From CAVTRI01 sp963737075 (GTDB lineage: Bacteria; Actinomycetota; Acidimicrobiia; Acidimicrobiales; Palsa-688), in NCBI GenBank assembly GCA_963737075.1, contig CAVTRI010000002.1:496001-560000 (forward strand): 64,000 nt of DNA, in the 5' to 3' direction. How positions within the stretch are numbered: the first letter of the stretch is position 1; every line of letters begins with the position of its first letter. Below are positions 25,184 through 33,002 of the stretch, in pieces. The notes under the pieces are model-generated. The model was not told the DNA's origin. It was given only the letters and a program-made list of their open reading frames with translations, and did not search any database. The translations under genes were made by a program, and so were the position numbers.

Positions 25184-25945
25184 TCATCTCCGGAGTCCAG
25201 CGAGCATCGGTATGGACGCGATCTTCTCGTCAGTGAGCTCCTGCCAGCGAATGCCGGGTGTGCGCCGCCGGCGACGGCACTGTAGGACCCGCGTCGGTGT
25301 GACAATCAGGTCCAGCCGAAAGTCGTGGTCGATCATGGGTATCCGCCCCTCCTCGAGAACCTGCACATCATGAACAGTGGTCGCTACGAACGTCGACGGC
25401 CCGATCAGCCCGGCCTCGCCCGCGAGCGCGTACTCCAGATCGCTGTAACCACCGCCCTTACCCAGCCGGGCGCCATCGGCGGACACAGCCACACAGCCCG
25501 CGATCACCAGATCGACCGGTTTCATGCTCACCACGTCCACCGCTCGCCCGTGCTTGGACGCCCCGCCGATTGAGGCAGCCTGCCGCAAGGGCACGTCGAT
25601 GACAGCCGGGTCGAGCAGCAGGAACGGCTTTTCAGACGCCAACCTTGGTACGGCCATGTAGAGGAGCTTTCCGTCTTGAAGAGCCCGTTGACGCACGGGC
25701 AGCTGCGGCGAGTCCGGATTCGCCTTGAGCGTTGTCGCGGCTGACCAGGGTGGGGTCGAACGCAATCGCTCAGCCGCCAGCTCGGCACCCACGAAGTTCG
25801 GTATTCGCCCCTCGGCACCTGGGAAGCGGGAGACCTTGGCCGTTGACAGTGCTTTCCACACCTCCCGGCGCAGCGACGCCTTGGCCGCGAGCACGGCGGC
25901 GTCTCCTCCTGCGTCTCTTTCATGGTTGGGAGGCCGGCGTGACAC
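25184..25945 (-). CDS. 5-formyltetrahydrofolate cyclo-ligase family protein
   Basis: 253 residues. KASLRREVWKALSTAKVSRF near the N-terminus, LPVRQRALQDGKLLYMAVPR, and the ATP-loop-like segment GARLGKGGGYSDLEYALAGE match the 5-FCL/MTHFS family. It is longer than true MTHFS (about 190), so it may be one of the 5-FCL-like proteins with a different role (some are linked to thiamine or folate metabolism). It ends 6 bp before the hydrolase gene. Confidence 0.75.
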   Translation of the reverse strand: MSRRPPNHERDAGGDAAVLAAKASLRREVWKALSTAKVSRFPGAEGRIPNFVGAELAAERLRSTPPWSAATTLKANPDSPQLPVRQRALQDGKLLYMAVPRLASEKPFLLLDPAVIDVPLRQAASIGGASKHGRAVDVVSMKPVDLVIAGCVAVSADGARLGKGGGYSDLEYALAGEAGLIGPSTFVATTVHDVQVLEEGRIPMIDHDFRLDLIVTPTRVLQCRRRRRTPGIRWQELTDEKIASIPMLAGLRR

Positions 25946-26057
25946 AATCCCAGCCTAAGGGTCCAAAACTTGCCATTCGATGCTCATGAATGAACGCAAG
26001 AACCGACCCTTCATCGAGAGCACTTCGGCATCCCCGGCCGCTAGCTAGCTTGGCTGT

Positions 26058-27251
26058 GTGCTCACTTTCGACCCGAACGATCGCCGCTACCTCGTAGAAG
26101 GGGTGCCGTTCGATCACTTGGCGCGGGTCCGGCGGGAGCAGCCGATCTGCGCCACACCTCAAGGCGCCTGGTACCTGTCGCGATACGAGCTGGTGGAGAG
26201 CGCCCTGCGTGACGTGGAGACATTTCGCGCCGACCTGGGCGCGCTGTCGGGTCTGGCGGGCGTAGAGGAGGTACCCGAGGACGAGCTGTTTTTGAGCGAG
26301 ATCATCGAGCCCCGCCACAGGGAAGTGCGCCGGCTATTCAATGCCATCTTCGGGCCGCACCGCCTGCCCGCCTACGAGCCGGTCGTGCAAAGGATCTGCG
26401 AGGCGCTCGTGGACAGCATGCTCGACCGCCCAGTCGCCGATCTCCACGGCGACTACGCCGCCCTCATCCCGGGTCGGGTGATGGCCCACATCATGGGCCT
26501 GCCCCTCGAAATGGCGGACCGCTTTGACGAGTGGTCCCGAGACGGCACCATCATGGCCCGGCCCTCCTCCCCTGGCGTGGGCCGCGGCCAGCATCCGCTG
26601 CAAAACGCGCTGGCCGATGAGCTGCGCCGGCGGCGAAGGCTTCCAGAGATGCCCGATGATGTCTTCGGCCGGCTGGCGTCGGCTGAGATCGAGGGTCTCC
26701 GCCTCACTGATCAGCAGATCGTCACCCAACTTCATTTCATGATCCAGGCCGGGGTGCACACCACCCGGGGCCTGCTCACCCACCTGGTGCACCGGCTGCT
26801 CGCCGACCCCGCCCTGGCGTCGCGGCTACGCAAACAACCGGAGCTGCTCGAGGCGTTCGTGGAGGAGTCGTTGCGCCACGACGCGCCCGTGCAGCGCACC
26901 AGCCGGCGGGCGACACGAGACGCCACCATTGGTGGTATCGAGATTCACACAGGAGACTGGCTCGAGATGGGCATCGCATCGGCCAACCGGGACGAGGACG
27001 TCTACGACGAGCCGGAAGCATTTCGCCTCGACCGGCCCGATCCCCGGCGCCACTTGGCCTTCGGCGCCGGCTCCCACGTGTGCCCCGGGTCCTCACTGGC
27101 CCGCCTCGAAGGGGCAACCGCGGTGCGGGTGCTGCTATCCCGTTGCGCGTCGCTGGAGCCGGTTGACGGGGCGCTGTATCCGCCGATCCCCGGGAACCTC
27201 GGGCACGCCCCGATCCCTTCCCGCGTCCGGGGCGGGGTCCATGGCGCCTGA
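26058..27251 (+). CDS. Cytochrome P450 with atypical I-helix
   Basis: 397 residues from a GTG start. The haem-binding loop is FGAGSHVCPGSSLARLE with Cys342, and the K-helix ExxR is E270-R273 (EESLR). The I-helix reads QAGVHTTRG (about 230-238): the acid that normally precedes the conserved Thr, (D/E)T, is replaced by His234. It has no membrane anchor, so it is a soluble bacterial class I P450 needing ferredoxin and reductase from elsewhere. The last 11 nt overlap the LLM oxidoreductase gene, so the two products probably act in one pathway. Confidence 0.9.
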   Translation: MLTFDPNDRRYLVEGVPFDHLARVRREQPICATPQGAWYLSRYELVESALRDVETFRADLGALSGLAGVEEVPEDELFLSEIIEPRHREVRRLFNAIFGPHRLPAYEPVVQRICEALVDSMLDRPVADLHGDYAALIPGRVMAHIMGLPLEMADRFDEWSRDGTIMARPSSPGVGRGQHPLQNALADELRRRRRLPEMPDDVFGRLASAEIEGLRLTDQQIVTQLHFMIQAGVHTTRGLLTHLVHRLLADPALASRLRKQPELLEAFVEESLRHDAPVQRTSRRATRDATIGGIEIHTGDWLEMGIASANRDEDVYDEPEAFRLDRPDPRRHLAFGAGSHVCPGSSLARLEGATAVRVLLSRCASLEPVDGALYPPIPGNLGHAPIPSRVRGGVHGA

Positions 27252-28185
27252 CCGGCTGCGCATCTCGATTTGGGGAGGCGCTGACATCACCACCGTGGAA
27301 GGCACGATCGCTGCTGTGCGGCGGGCGGCCGACGAGGGCTTCGGGAGCATCTGGCTGCCGCAGACCGCGTCGGTAGACACCCTTACCGCCCTGGCCGTGG
27401 CCGCCCACCAGGTGCCGGGCATCGCGGTCGGCACCGCCGTCGTGCCCATCCAGGGCCGCCACCCGCTCCCGCTCGCCCAGCAGGCCCTCACCGTCGCCGA
27501 CGCGGCCGGCCCAGGTCGCTTCACGCTCGGCATCGGCGTGACCCACCCGATGGTCTCGGAAGGCTGGTACGGCGTCAGCTACCGGGAGGTGGTCGCCATC
27601 TGCCGGGAGGAACTGGAAGCCCTCGACGGCTTTCTGTCCTCGGCGCGGCAGGCCTCCGTTGAAGGGGAATACCTTCGCACCCACGCGTCGATCTCGATGA
27701 CCGTCGACCGGCCGGGGCTGCTGCTTGCTGCTCTGGGGCCCCGCATGCTCGAGCTGGCCGGCCAGCTGGCTGACGGCACCGTCACGTGGATGACCGGACC
27801 CCGCTGCCTGGGCGACATCGTGGTCCCCACGATCCGGGCGGCCTCGGCCGCCGCTAGCCGGCCGACCCCCAGGATCGTCGTCGGCTTACCCGTCTGCGCG
27901 ACCGACCAGCGCGATGATGCCCGCGACCATATCCGCCCAATGATCCTACGGTCCGCCGCCATGCCCTCCTACCAGCGAATGCTGTCCCTCGAACGGCTGG
28001 ACGACCCGGTCGATCTGGCCATCATCGGCAGCGCCGACGAGGTGACGGAGCGCCTGGGCGCCCTGGCGACCATCGGCGCCACCGAGGTGCTGGCGAATGT
28101 GGTCGGGACGCCTGCCGAGCAGGCCCGCACCCGAGACCTCTTGAGACGCTGGGACCAATCGAGGCCCCCGATAAGGAAGACATGA
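27241..28185 (+). CDS. LLM-class (F420-dependent type) oxidoreductase
   Basis: 314 residues, ATG at 27241 inside the P450 3' end. Luciferase-like barrel: LRISIWGGADITTVEGTIAA, EGFGSIWLPQTASVDTLTAL, GRFTLGIGVTHPMVSEGWYG and AGQLADGTVTWMTGPRCLGD. This resembles the F420-dependent LLM proteins of mycobacteria and relatives. FMN dependence cannot be excluded. It is translationally coupled to the P450 and followed by an overlapping TIGR03084-like gene. Confidence 0.87.
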   Translation: MAPDRLRISIWGGADITTVEGTIAAVRRAADEGFGSIWLPQTASVDTLTALAVAAHQVPGIAVGTAVVPIQGRHPLPLAQQALTVADAAGPGRFTLGIGVTHPMVSEGWYGVSYREVVAICREELEALDGFLSSARQASVEGEYLRTHASISMTVDRPGLLLAALGPRMLELAGQLADGTVTWMTGPRCLGDIVVPTIRAASAAASRPTPRIVVGLPVCATDQRDDARDHIRPMILRSAAMPSYQRMLSLERLDDPVDLAIIGSADEVTERLGALATIGATEVLANVVGTPAEQARTRDLLRRWDQSRPPIRKT

Positions 28186-28941
28186 TGAACCTGCCCTCGC
28201 CTGATCCTTCAGAGATCTTCGACGATCTGGAGGCAGAAGACGACCGGCTGGAGACGCTGCTCGGCGGATTCAGCGAAACACAATGGGCTGCACCATCGGC
28301 GGCGTCGGGCTGGACCGTCCGCGACGTGATCGTGCACCTGACTCACACGGACGAGGCGGTCGTGCGATCGATCGAAGGACTCACCAGCCCGTTGCGGGAA
28401 GAGATGGAGGCCGTCACCCTTGACGAAGCAATGGACCGCGCCGTTCGTGGCGAGAACGCTCCGGCGGACCAGAATCTTCGAGCGATGGCGCATCGCCCGC
28501 CGCGCCGCCTCGCATGCCCTGCGATCGGCCGATCCGAACAGACCGTTCCCTTGGGCGACGAACCCGCTGAAACCTCGCGTGCTGGCCACGACGCGTCTCG
28601 CTGAGCACTGGGCGCACGGTCTCGATATCAGCGACCCGCTTGGCGTCCCGTTTCCTGATACCGCTCGGCTCCGACACATAGCCTGGCTTGCCCATCGGAC
28701 CCTTCCCTACGCGTTCTCGCTTGCAGAAGAGGACGCTCATGAGCTGTTCTGCGAGCTCGTGGGGCCGGAAGGCCAGACGTGGGCGTTTGGGCCACCCGAG
28801 GCCGACTCGACGATTCGGGGACCGGCGGGAGAGTTCTGCCGAGTTGCGGCCCGTCGCCTAGCTCCCGCCGAGACCCATCTGATCACCGACGGCCCGTACG
28901 CCGAGGTGGCGTTGCGACACCTGCGCACCTACGCAGCCTGA
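28182..28941 (+). pseudogene. TIGR03084/maleylpyruvate isomerase-type gene with one-base frameshift
   Basis: The N-terminal part (28182 to about 28472) reads FDDLEAEDDRLETLLGGFSE and AASGWTVRDVIVHLTHTDEA. The C-terminal part continues in the next frame: FERWRIARRAASHALRSADP, ATTRLAEHWAHGLDISDPLG and ARLRHIAWLAHRTLPYAFSL. Removing one A at 28473 restores ADQIFERWRIA and a single product of about 252 residues, normal for the DinB-like TIGR03084 family. It is either a recent frameshift or a sequence error. The start overlaps the LLM gene by 4 nt (ATGA). Confidence 0.8.
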
Positions 28942-29003
28942 GAACAGTGCTCACGATGCTCGAAGTCGCGACTCCGGACAATGCCAAGTGTTGACCCCTT
29001 CCC

Positions 29004-29822
29004 CTAACGCTTGTTGAGCTGGCCGGCGTCGACGGGAACCACGGTTCCGGTGACGTAGCGGGCGTCGTCTGAGACGAGCCAGACGATGGCGTTGGAGACA
29101 TCGATCGGTTCTACAAGGTCGACCGGCATGGCGTTCGACAACGCATTGGCCAGCCCGGGATTCCGTTCCATGACAATTGCCAGGTTGCCGTCGGCAGCCA
29201 TCGGGGTGCGAACCGCGGTGGGAGCCACGCTGTTGACCCGGATGTTGTGCGGTGCCAGGTAGTTGGCCCAGGACCGCATCAACCCGATGACCCCATGTTT
29301 GGCGGCGGTGTAGCCCAAGAAACCTGGCGCCGGAATACCGACACCGATCAGGCCGCCGGTTGAGCTGGTCAGCACGATGGCGCCCCCTTCGCCCTGCTTG
29401 ATCATCGATGGTATGGCGACCCGGCCGGTGTTCCACACGCCAGTGAGGTTGACGCCGATGACGTCTTCCCATTGCTGCTCGGCGGGTACCGCGCTGCCAC
29501 CGGCTCCGATGCCGGCGTTGGCGAGGACGATACCCACGGGTCCCAGCGCGGCCGTACCGTCGTCGAACACCTGCTGCAGGGCGGTGACGTCACGAACGTC
29601 AGCCTGTCGGGCGACGATCCGCCGACCGAGCGACTCCACTTCCTTCACGGTCTGCTCGAGGTCTTCCGGTGTTGACATCGGGTAGGTCACCGATTCGAAC
29701 TGCTGGCAGATGTCGACGGCGATGATGTCGGCACCCTCTTGGGCCAGCCGGACGGCGTGGCTGCGGCCCTGCCCGCGCGCCGCCCCGGTGATGAACGCAA
29801 CCTTGCCGTCGAGTTTTCCCAT
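29004..29822 (-). CDS. Mycofactocin-type SDR oxidoreductase
   Basis: 272 residues. The N-terminus KVAFITGAARGQGRSHAVRL with EGADIIAVDIC is the signature of the mycofactocin-coupled SDR family, whose members use a tightly bound, non-exchangeable NAD. Other motifs: NAG in VLANAGIG, the active-site Tyr and Lys in GYTAAKHGVIGLM, and NSVAPTAVRTPMA. The presence of such an enzyme implies a mycofactocin system elsewhere in the genome. It lies 87 bp downstream of the second P450 in the same direction. Confidence 0.88.
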   Translation of the reverse strand: MGKLDGKVAFITGAARGQGRSHAVRLAQEGADIIAVDICQQFESVTYPMSTPEDLEQTVKEVESLGRRIVARQADVRDVTALQQVFDDGTAALGPVGIVLANAGIGAGGSAVPAEQQWEDVIGVNLTGVWNTGRVAIPSMIKQGEGGAIVLTSSTGGLIGVGIPAPGFLGYTAAKHGVIGLMRSWANYLAPHNIRVNSVAPTAVRTPMAADGNLAIVMERNPGLANALSNAMPVDLVEPIDVSNAIVWLVSDDARYVTGTVVPVDAGQLNKR

Positions 29823-29909
29823 TGCTGTCTCCTCCTGTCATGCCGCAGGCGATCGCGGCCCGGTCACAACTCCGCGAATGCGGAGCTCTCGTCGTGGTCC
29901 TCTGAGCCC

Positions 29910-31109
29910 TTATGAGACGATCAGGGGCATCTGTTCCCAGCCTCGGACGGTTGAGGTTGGTGCGAGCTTGATGTTGTTGTAGTCGATGTCCCATTCGGGC
30001 CACCGGTTGAGCAGTTCGTCCAGGGCGACCTGGCCCTCGAGGCGGGCCAGGTTGGCACCGAGGCAAAAGTGGAGCCCGTAGCCGAAGGTGAGATGCTGGA
30101 TGTCCCCCCGATAGATGTTGTAGACATCCGGATTCTCGTAGCGACGGGGGTCGCGGTTGGCCGACGCCAGGATGAGCAGGACCGGGCTGCCGGCGGGCAC
30201 CGTGGTCCCGTAGTACTCGACGTCCTGCGCTGTGAATCGGGCGGTGGCGTGGCCGGTCGGCTCGAACCGCAGCGTCTCATCTATCACCTTGGGGATCAGC
30301 GAGCGGTCTTCAACCACGGCACACCTCTGATCGGGATGGTCGGCCAGGACCTTGGCCAGCCAACCGATGAGCCGCCCGGTGGTCTCGTTCCCAGCCCCCG
30401 CAATGACCGCGGTGTAGGTGAGCACCTCCTGTCGGGTCAGCTTGCGGGTCTCGCCGTGCTCGTCCTCGAACTCGGCAGTGAGCAGCTGCGTCATCAGATC
30501 GTCGGAGGGATGCTCGGCGCGCCAGTCGATGTAATCAGCAAACATGTCGCCGTTGGCGACCTTCTCCTCCTTGACGTCCATCGGCTTGCCGGGTTCGGTG
30601 CGCAGGGTGGCATCGCTCTTGTTGCGGACCGCGATCTGGTCCTGCTCGGGAATGCCCAGGAGCATGCCGATCACCCGCATCGGCATGATCGATGCCAACT
30701 CGGCCACAATGTCGAATCCGGCGGAACCGACGAGCGGGTCGAGGCAGCGGACACAGAACTGCCGGACCTGGTCCGCCAGCAGCGCCATCCGCCTCGGTGT
30801 GAAGACCCTCGACATCAGGCCCCGGTGCATCGTGTGGACGGGTGGGTCCTCGAAGAGGATCACGCCGGCGGGCAGGTCGATGCCTGCTTTGATGATGTCC
30901 AGGATGTCGCTACGGGTGCTCGAGAACGTCTGCCAGTTCACCAGCGCCTTCTGGACATCCTCGTGTCGGGACAGCGCCCAGAAGTCGTACTGCTCGTTGT
31001 AGTAGATCGGCGCCTCTTCGCGGAGACGGGCATACGTGGGGTACGGGTCGGCGTTGATCCCGACGTCGTAAGGGTCGAAGTACACCCCGGTGCCACGCGA
31101 GATCGCCAT
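29910..31109 (-). CDS. Cytochrome P450
   Basis: 399 residues from the ATG at 31109 (GGAG 5 nt upstream). Canonical motifs: I-helix AGAGNETT (237-244), ExxR E278-R281, haem loop FGYGLHFCLGANLARLE with Cys349, and EDPPVHTMHRGLMSRVF for the C-helix. It resembles actinobacterial P450s acting on steroids, terpenes or fatty acids; the substrate is unknown. The promoter region holds a 20-bp dyad (31130-31149) shared with the divergent TetR gene, so expression is probably repressed by that protein. Confidence 0.93.
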   Translation of the reverse strand: MAISRGTGVYFDPYDVGINADPYPTYARLREEAPIYYNEQYDFWALSRHEDVQKALVNWQTFSSTRSDILDIIKAGIDLPAGVILFEDPPVHTMHRGLMSRVFTPRRMALLADQVRQFCVRCLDPLVGSAGFDIVAELASIMPMRVIGMLLGIPEQDQIAVRNKSDATLRTEPGKPMDVKEEKVANGDMFADYIDWRAEHPSDDLMTQLLTAEFEDEHGETRKLTRQEVLTYTAVIAGAGNETTGRLIGWLAKVLADHPDQRCAVVEDRSLIPKVIDETLRFEPTGHATARFTAQDVEYYGTTVPAGSPVLLILASANRDPRRYENPDVYNIYRGDIQHLTFGYGLHFCLGANLARLEGQVALDELLNRWPEWDIDYNNIKLAPTSTVRGWEQMPLIVS

Positions 31110-31129
31110 CACCACTCCCACTCTCAAAT

Positions 31130-31149
31130 GTTAGAGCGGCTGTTCTAAC
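31130..31149. promoter_or_regulatory. Candidate TetR operator between P450 and tetR
   Basis: GTTAGA (31130-31135), 8-bp spacer, TCTAAC (31144-31149): a perfect inverted repeat 20 bp upstream of the P450 start and 70 bp upstream of the divergent TetR gene. Size and place are typical for a TetR operator that controls both genes. Confidence 0.55.
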
Positions 31150-31219
31150 TCAAGTTCAGGCCTTCGTCAAACCGGGTTCACGGCCGGTCTGGCTGGCCGG
31201 CGTCAACTAAGACGATGAG

Positions 31220-31816
31220 GTGGCCCAGTTGCGACGTCCGCGAGATGCGACCCACGACAAGCGGCAGCGCCTTCTCGACGCCGCGGAGCGGATTATGCTG
31301 CGAGACGGCTATGCGGCGGTGACCTCCCGGCGAGTGGAACGCGAGGCAGGCCTCAAGCTGCACTACCACTTCGGGACGCTCGACGATCTGTTCATCGCGG
31401 TCGTCCACCGGCGGGGCGAACAAAACGTGGCCCGTCTCTCCGGCACGCTCGCGTCACCGGATCCACTCCGGGCGTGGTGGCAGCTGGTGTCCGAACCGAG
31501 CGGTAACCGGCTGCTGGTCGAGCTCACAGCGGCGGCGAACCATCGGCCTGCACTCCAGGCTCAGGTCGCCGCTTTCGCCCGTAGAGTACGGCACATGCAG
31601 ATCGACGCCCTCGAATCGCTCCTCGACGAATACGGGATCGATCGGCAGCAGTTCCCGCCCGCACTCGTAGCTCCAGCGGTGCAGGGCCTGGCGTTCGCGA
31701 TGACCTACGACCAAGTGGCCGGATTCGACACCGCCCATGAGGAAGCATCAAGCGCCATGCAGCGTCTCTTGGATCGCCTCACGGCACAGCGAACAGCCCG
31801 CCGCGGCAACCTCTGA
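31220..31816 (+). CDS. TetR-family repressor, divergent from P450
   Basis: 198 residues, GTG start. HTH region: KRQRLLDAAERIMLRDGYAA, VTSRRVEREAGLKLHYHFGT and LDDLFIAVVHRRGEQ. The ligand domain is helical, with QFPPALVAPAVQGLAFAMTY near the end. Gene order and the shared dyad suggest it represses the P450 (and the SDR behind it) and itself until a pathway compound binds. Confidence 0.88.
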   Translation: MAQLRRPRDATHDKRQRLLDAAERIMLRDGYAAVTSRRVEREAGLKLHYHFGTLDDLFIAVVHRRGEQNVARLSGTLASPDPLRAWWQLVSEPSGNRLLVELTAAANHRPALQAQVAAFARRVRHMQIDALESLLDEYGIDRQQFPPALVAPAVQGLAFAMTYDQVAGFDTAHEEASSAMQRLLDRLTAQRTARRGNL

Positions 31817-31871
31817 TTGAGGACCAAGGGATCCTTTTCGACCATTTTGGACCCCACCAAGGAAGGAACTC

Positions 31872-32915
31872 GTGACGATACGTGTCGTGCAATGGACGAC
31901 GGGCAACGTAGGGAAGCAGTCGGTGCCGGCCATCATGCGCCGCCCAGACATGGAGCTCGTGGGTTGCTACGCGTGGTCCCCGGATAAGGCGGGACGTGAC
32001 GTTGGCGAGCTGTGCCGGCTTGATCCCATCGGCGTCATCGCGTCCAACGACCCAGAAGCGTTGCTGTCCCTCAAACCCGACTGCGTCGTCTACAACCCCA
32101 TGTGGCGCAACATCGACGAGATGGTCCGCATCCTTGAAGCCGGCGTGAATATCGTCAGCACGGCGGCGTTTATCACCGGGCACTCGCTCGGCGCCGACCG
32201 AGACCGCATATCCGACGCCTGTGCACGCGGCCGATCAACCATATTCGGGACCGGCATCAGCCCAGGGTTTGTCGAGCTCCTTGCGATCGTCGCCGCCGGT
32301 GCGTGTGATCGAGTGGACATGGTTCGCGTCGTGGAGGAGGCCGACACCACCGCCTACGACTCGCCTGACACTGAGATTGCCGCGGGCTTCGGGCGGCCGA
32401 TCGACGACCCTGGCCTTCAGACCATGACGGCAACCGGGACCGGCGTGTTCGGTGAGGCGGTCCGTATGATCGGCGATGCCCTCGGTGTCGAGTTCGACGA
32501 GGTGCGTTGTCGAGCGGAGTACGCGCAAACGACCCGGGATCTCGATCTCGGCTCATGGAAAATCGCAGCCGGCTGTGTAGCCGGCATCTATGCGACATGG
32601 CAAGGCTGCGTCAAAGACAAGACCGTGGTGGAGCTGACCGTTCGTTGGCGCAAGGGCCAAACGCTCGATCCGGACTGGCAGGTCGGCATGGGGCACTCGA
32701 TCGAGATCGCTGGCCGACCGACGATCAACCTCACTCTCGGGTTCCTCCCACCGCCGGATTTCGCCGCCACCACTATGGAGGAATTCATGGTCCTCGGCCA
32801 CATCATGACCGCCGTCCCCGCCATCAACGCCATACCCGCTGTGGTGGCGGCACCTCCAGGGATCGTGACATACACGGACCTTGCCCTCCCGCTTCCGAAG
32901 GGCTACGTCGCCTGA
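31872..32915 (+). CDS. NAD(P)H-dependent dehydrogenase of the DapB-like/DAPDH type
   Basis: 347 residues, GTG start. The Rossmann start is IRVVQWTTGNVGKQSVPAIM, followed by MELVGCYAWSPDKAGRDVGE. Then AGVNIVSTAAFITGHSLG, and FGTGISPGFVELLAIVAAGA where DapB-like enzymes bind substrate. This is the family annotated as dihydrodipicolinate reductase-like or 2,4-diaminopentanoate dehydrogenase-like, common in actinobacterial steroid and lipid islands. True substrate unknown. It follows the TetR gene by 55 bp in the same direction. Confidence 0.8.
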   Translation: MTIRVVQWTTGNVGKQSVPAIMRRPDMELVGCYAWSPDKAGRDVGELCRLDPIGVIASNDPEALLSLKPDCVVYNPMWRNIDEMVRILEAGVNIVSTAAFITGHSLGADRDRISDACARGRSTIFGTGISPGFVELLAIVAAGACDRVDMVRVVEEADTTAYDSPDTEIAAGFGRPIDDPGLQTMTATGTGVFGEAVRMIGDALGVEFDEVRCRAEYAQTTRDLDLGSWKIAAGCVAGIYATWQGCVKDKTVVELTVRWRKGQTLDPDWQVGMGHSIEIAGRPTINLTLGFLPPPDFAATTMEEFMVLGHIMTAVPAINAIPAVVAAPPGIVTYTDLALPLPKGYVA

Positions 32916-32933
32916 GCCTCGTAACCCCGATTC

Positions 32934-32980
32934 GGAATGTATGGTTCCGGTCTGCTACGGTAGCCGGAATACATCATTCC
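32934..32980 (+). promoter_or_regulatory. Two tandem operator-like palindromes before the MFS gene
   Basis: GGAATGTATGGTTCC (32934-32948) and GGAATACATCATTCC (32966-32980) are related 15-bp dyads with centres 32 bp apart, about three helical turns. They lie 22-69 bp upstream of the MFS start. The TetR gene that overlaps the MFS gene at its far end is the obvious candidate to bind both. Confidence 0.6.
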
Positions 32981-33002
32981 GCTTCTGGGAGGCCGCAGCG
33001 AC

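Noticed and set aside
26039..26050. GCTAGCTAGC palindrome just before the first P450
   Set aside because: Short and of simple sequence; without a second copy I would not call it an operator.
30069..31148. 359-codon plus-strand frame
   Set aside because: Antisense of a canonical P450 with a haem-binding motif; no recognisable domain.
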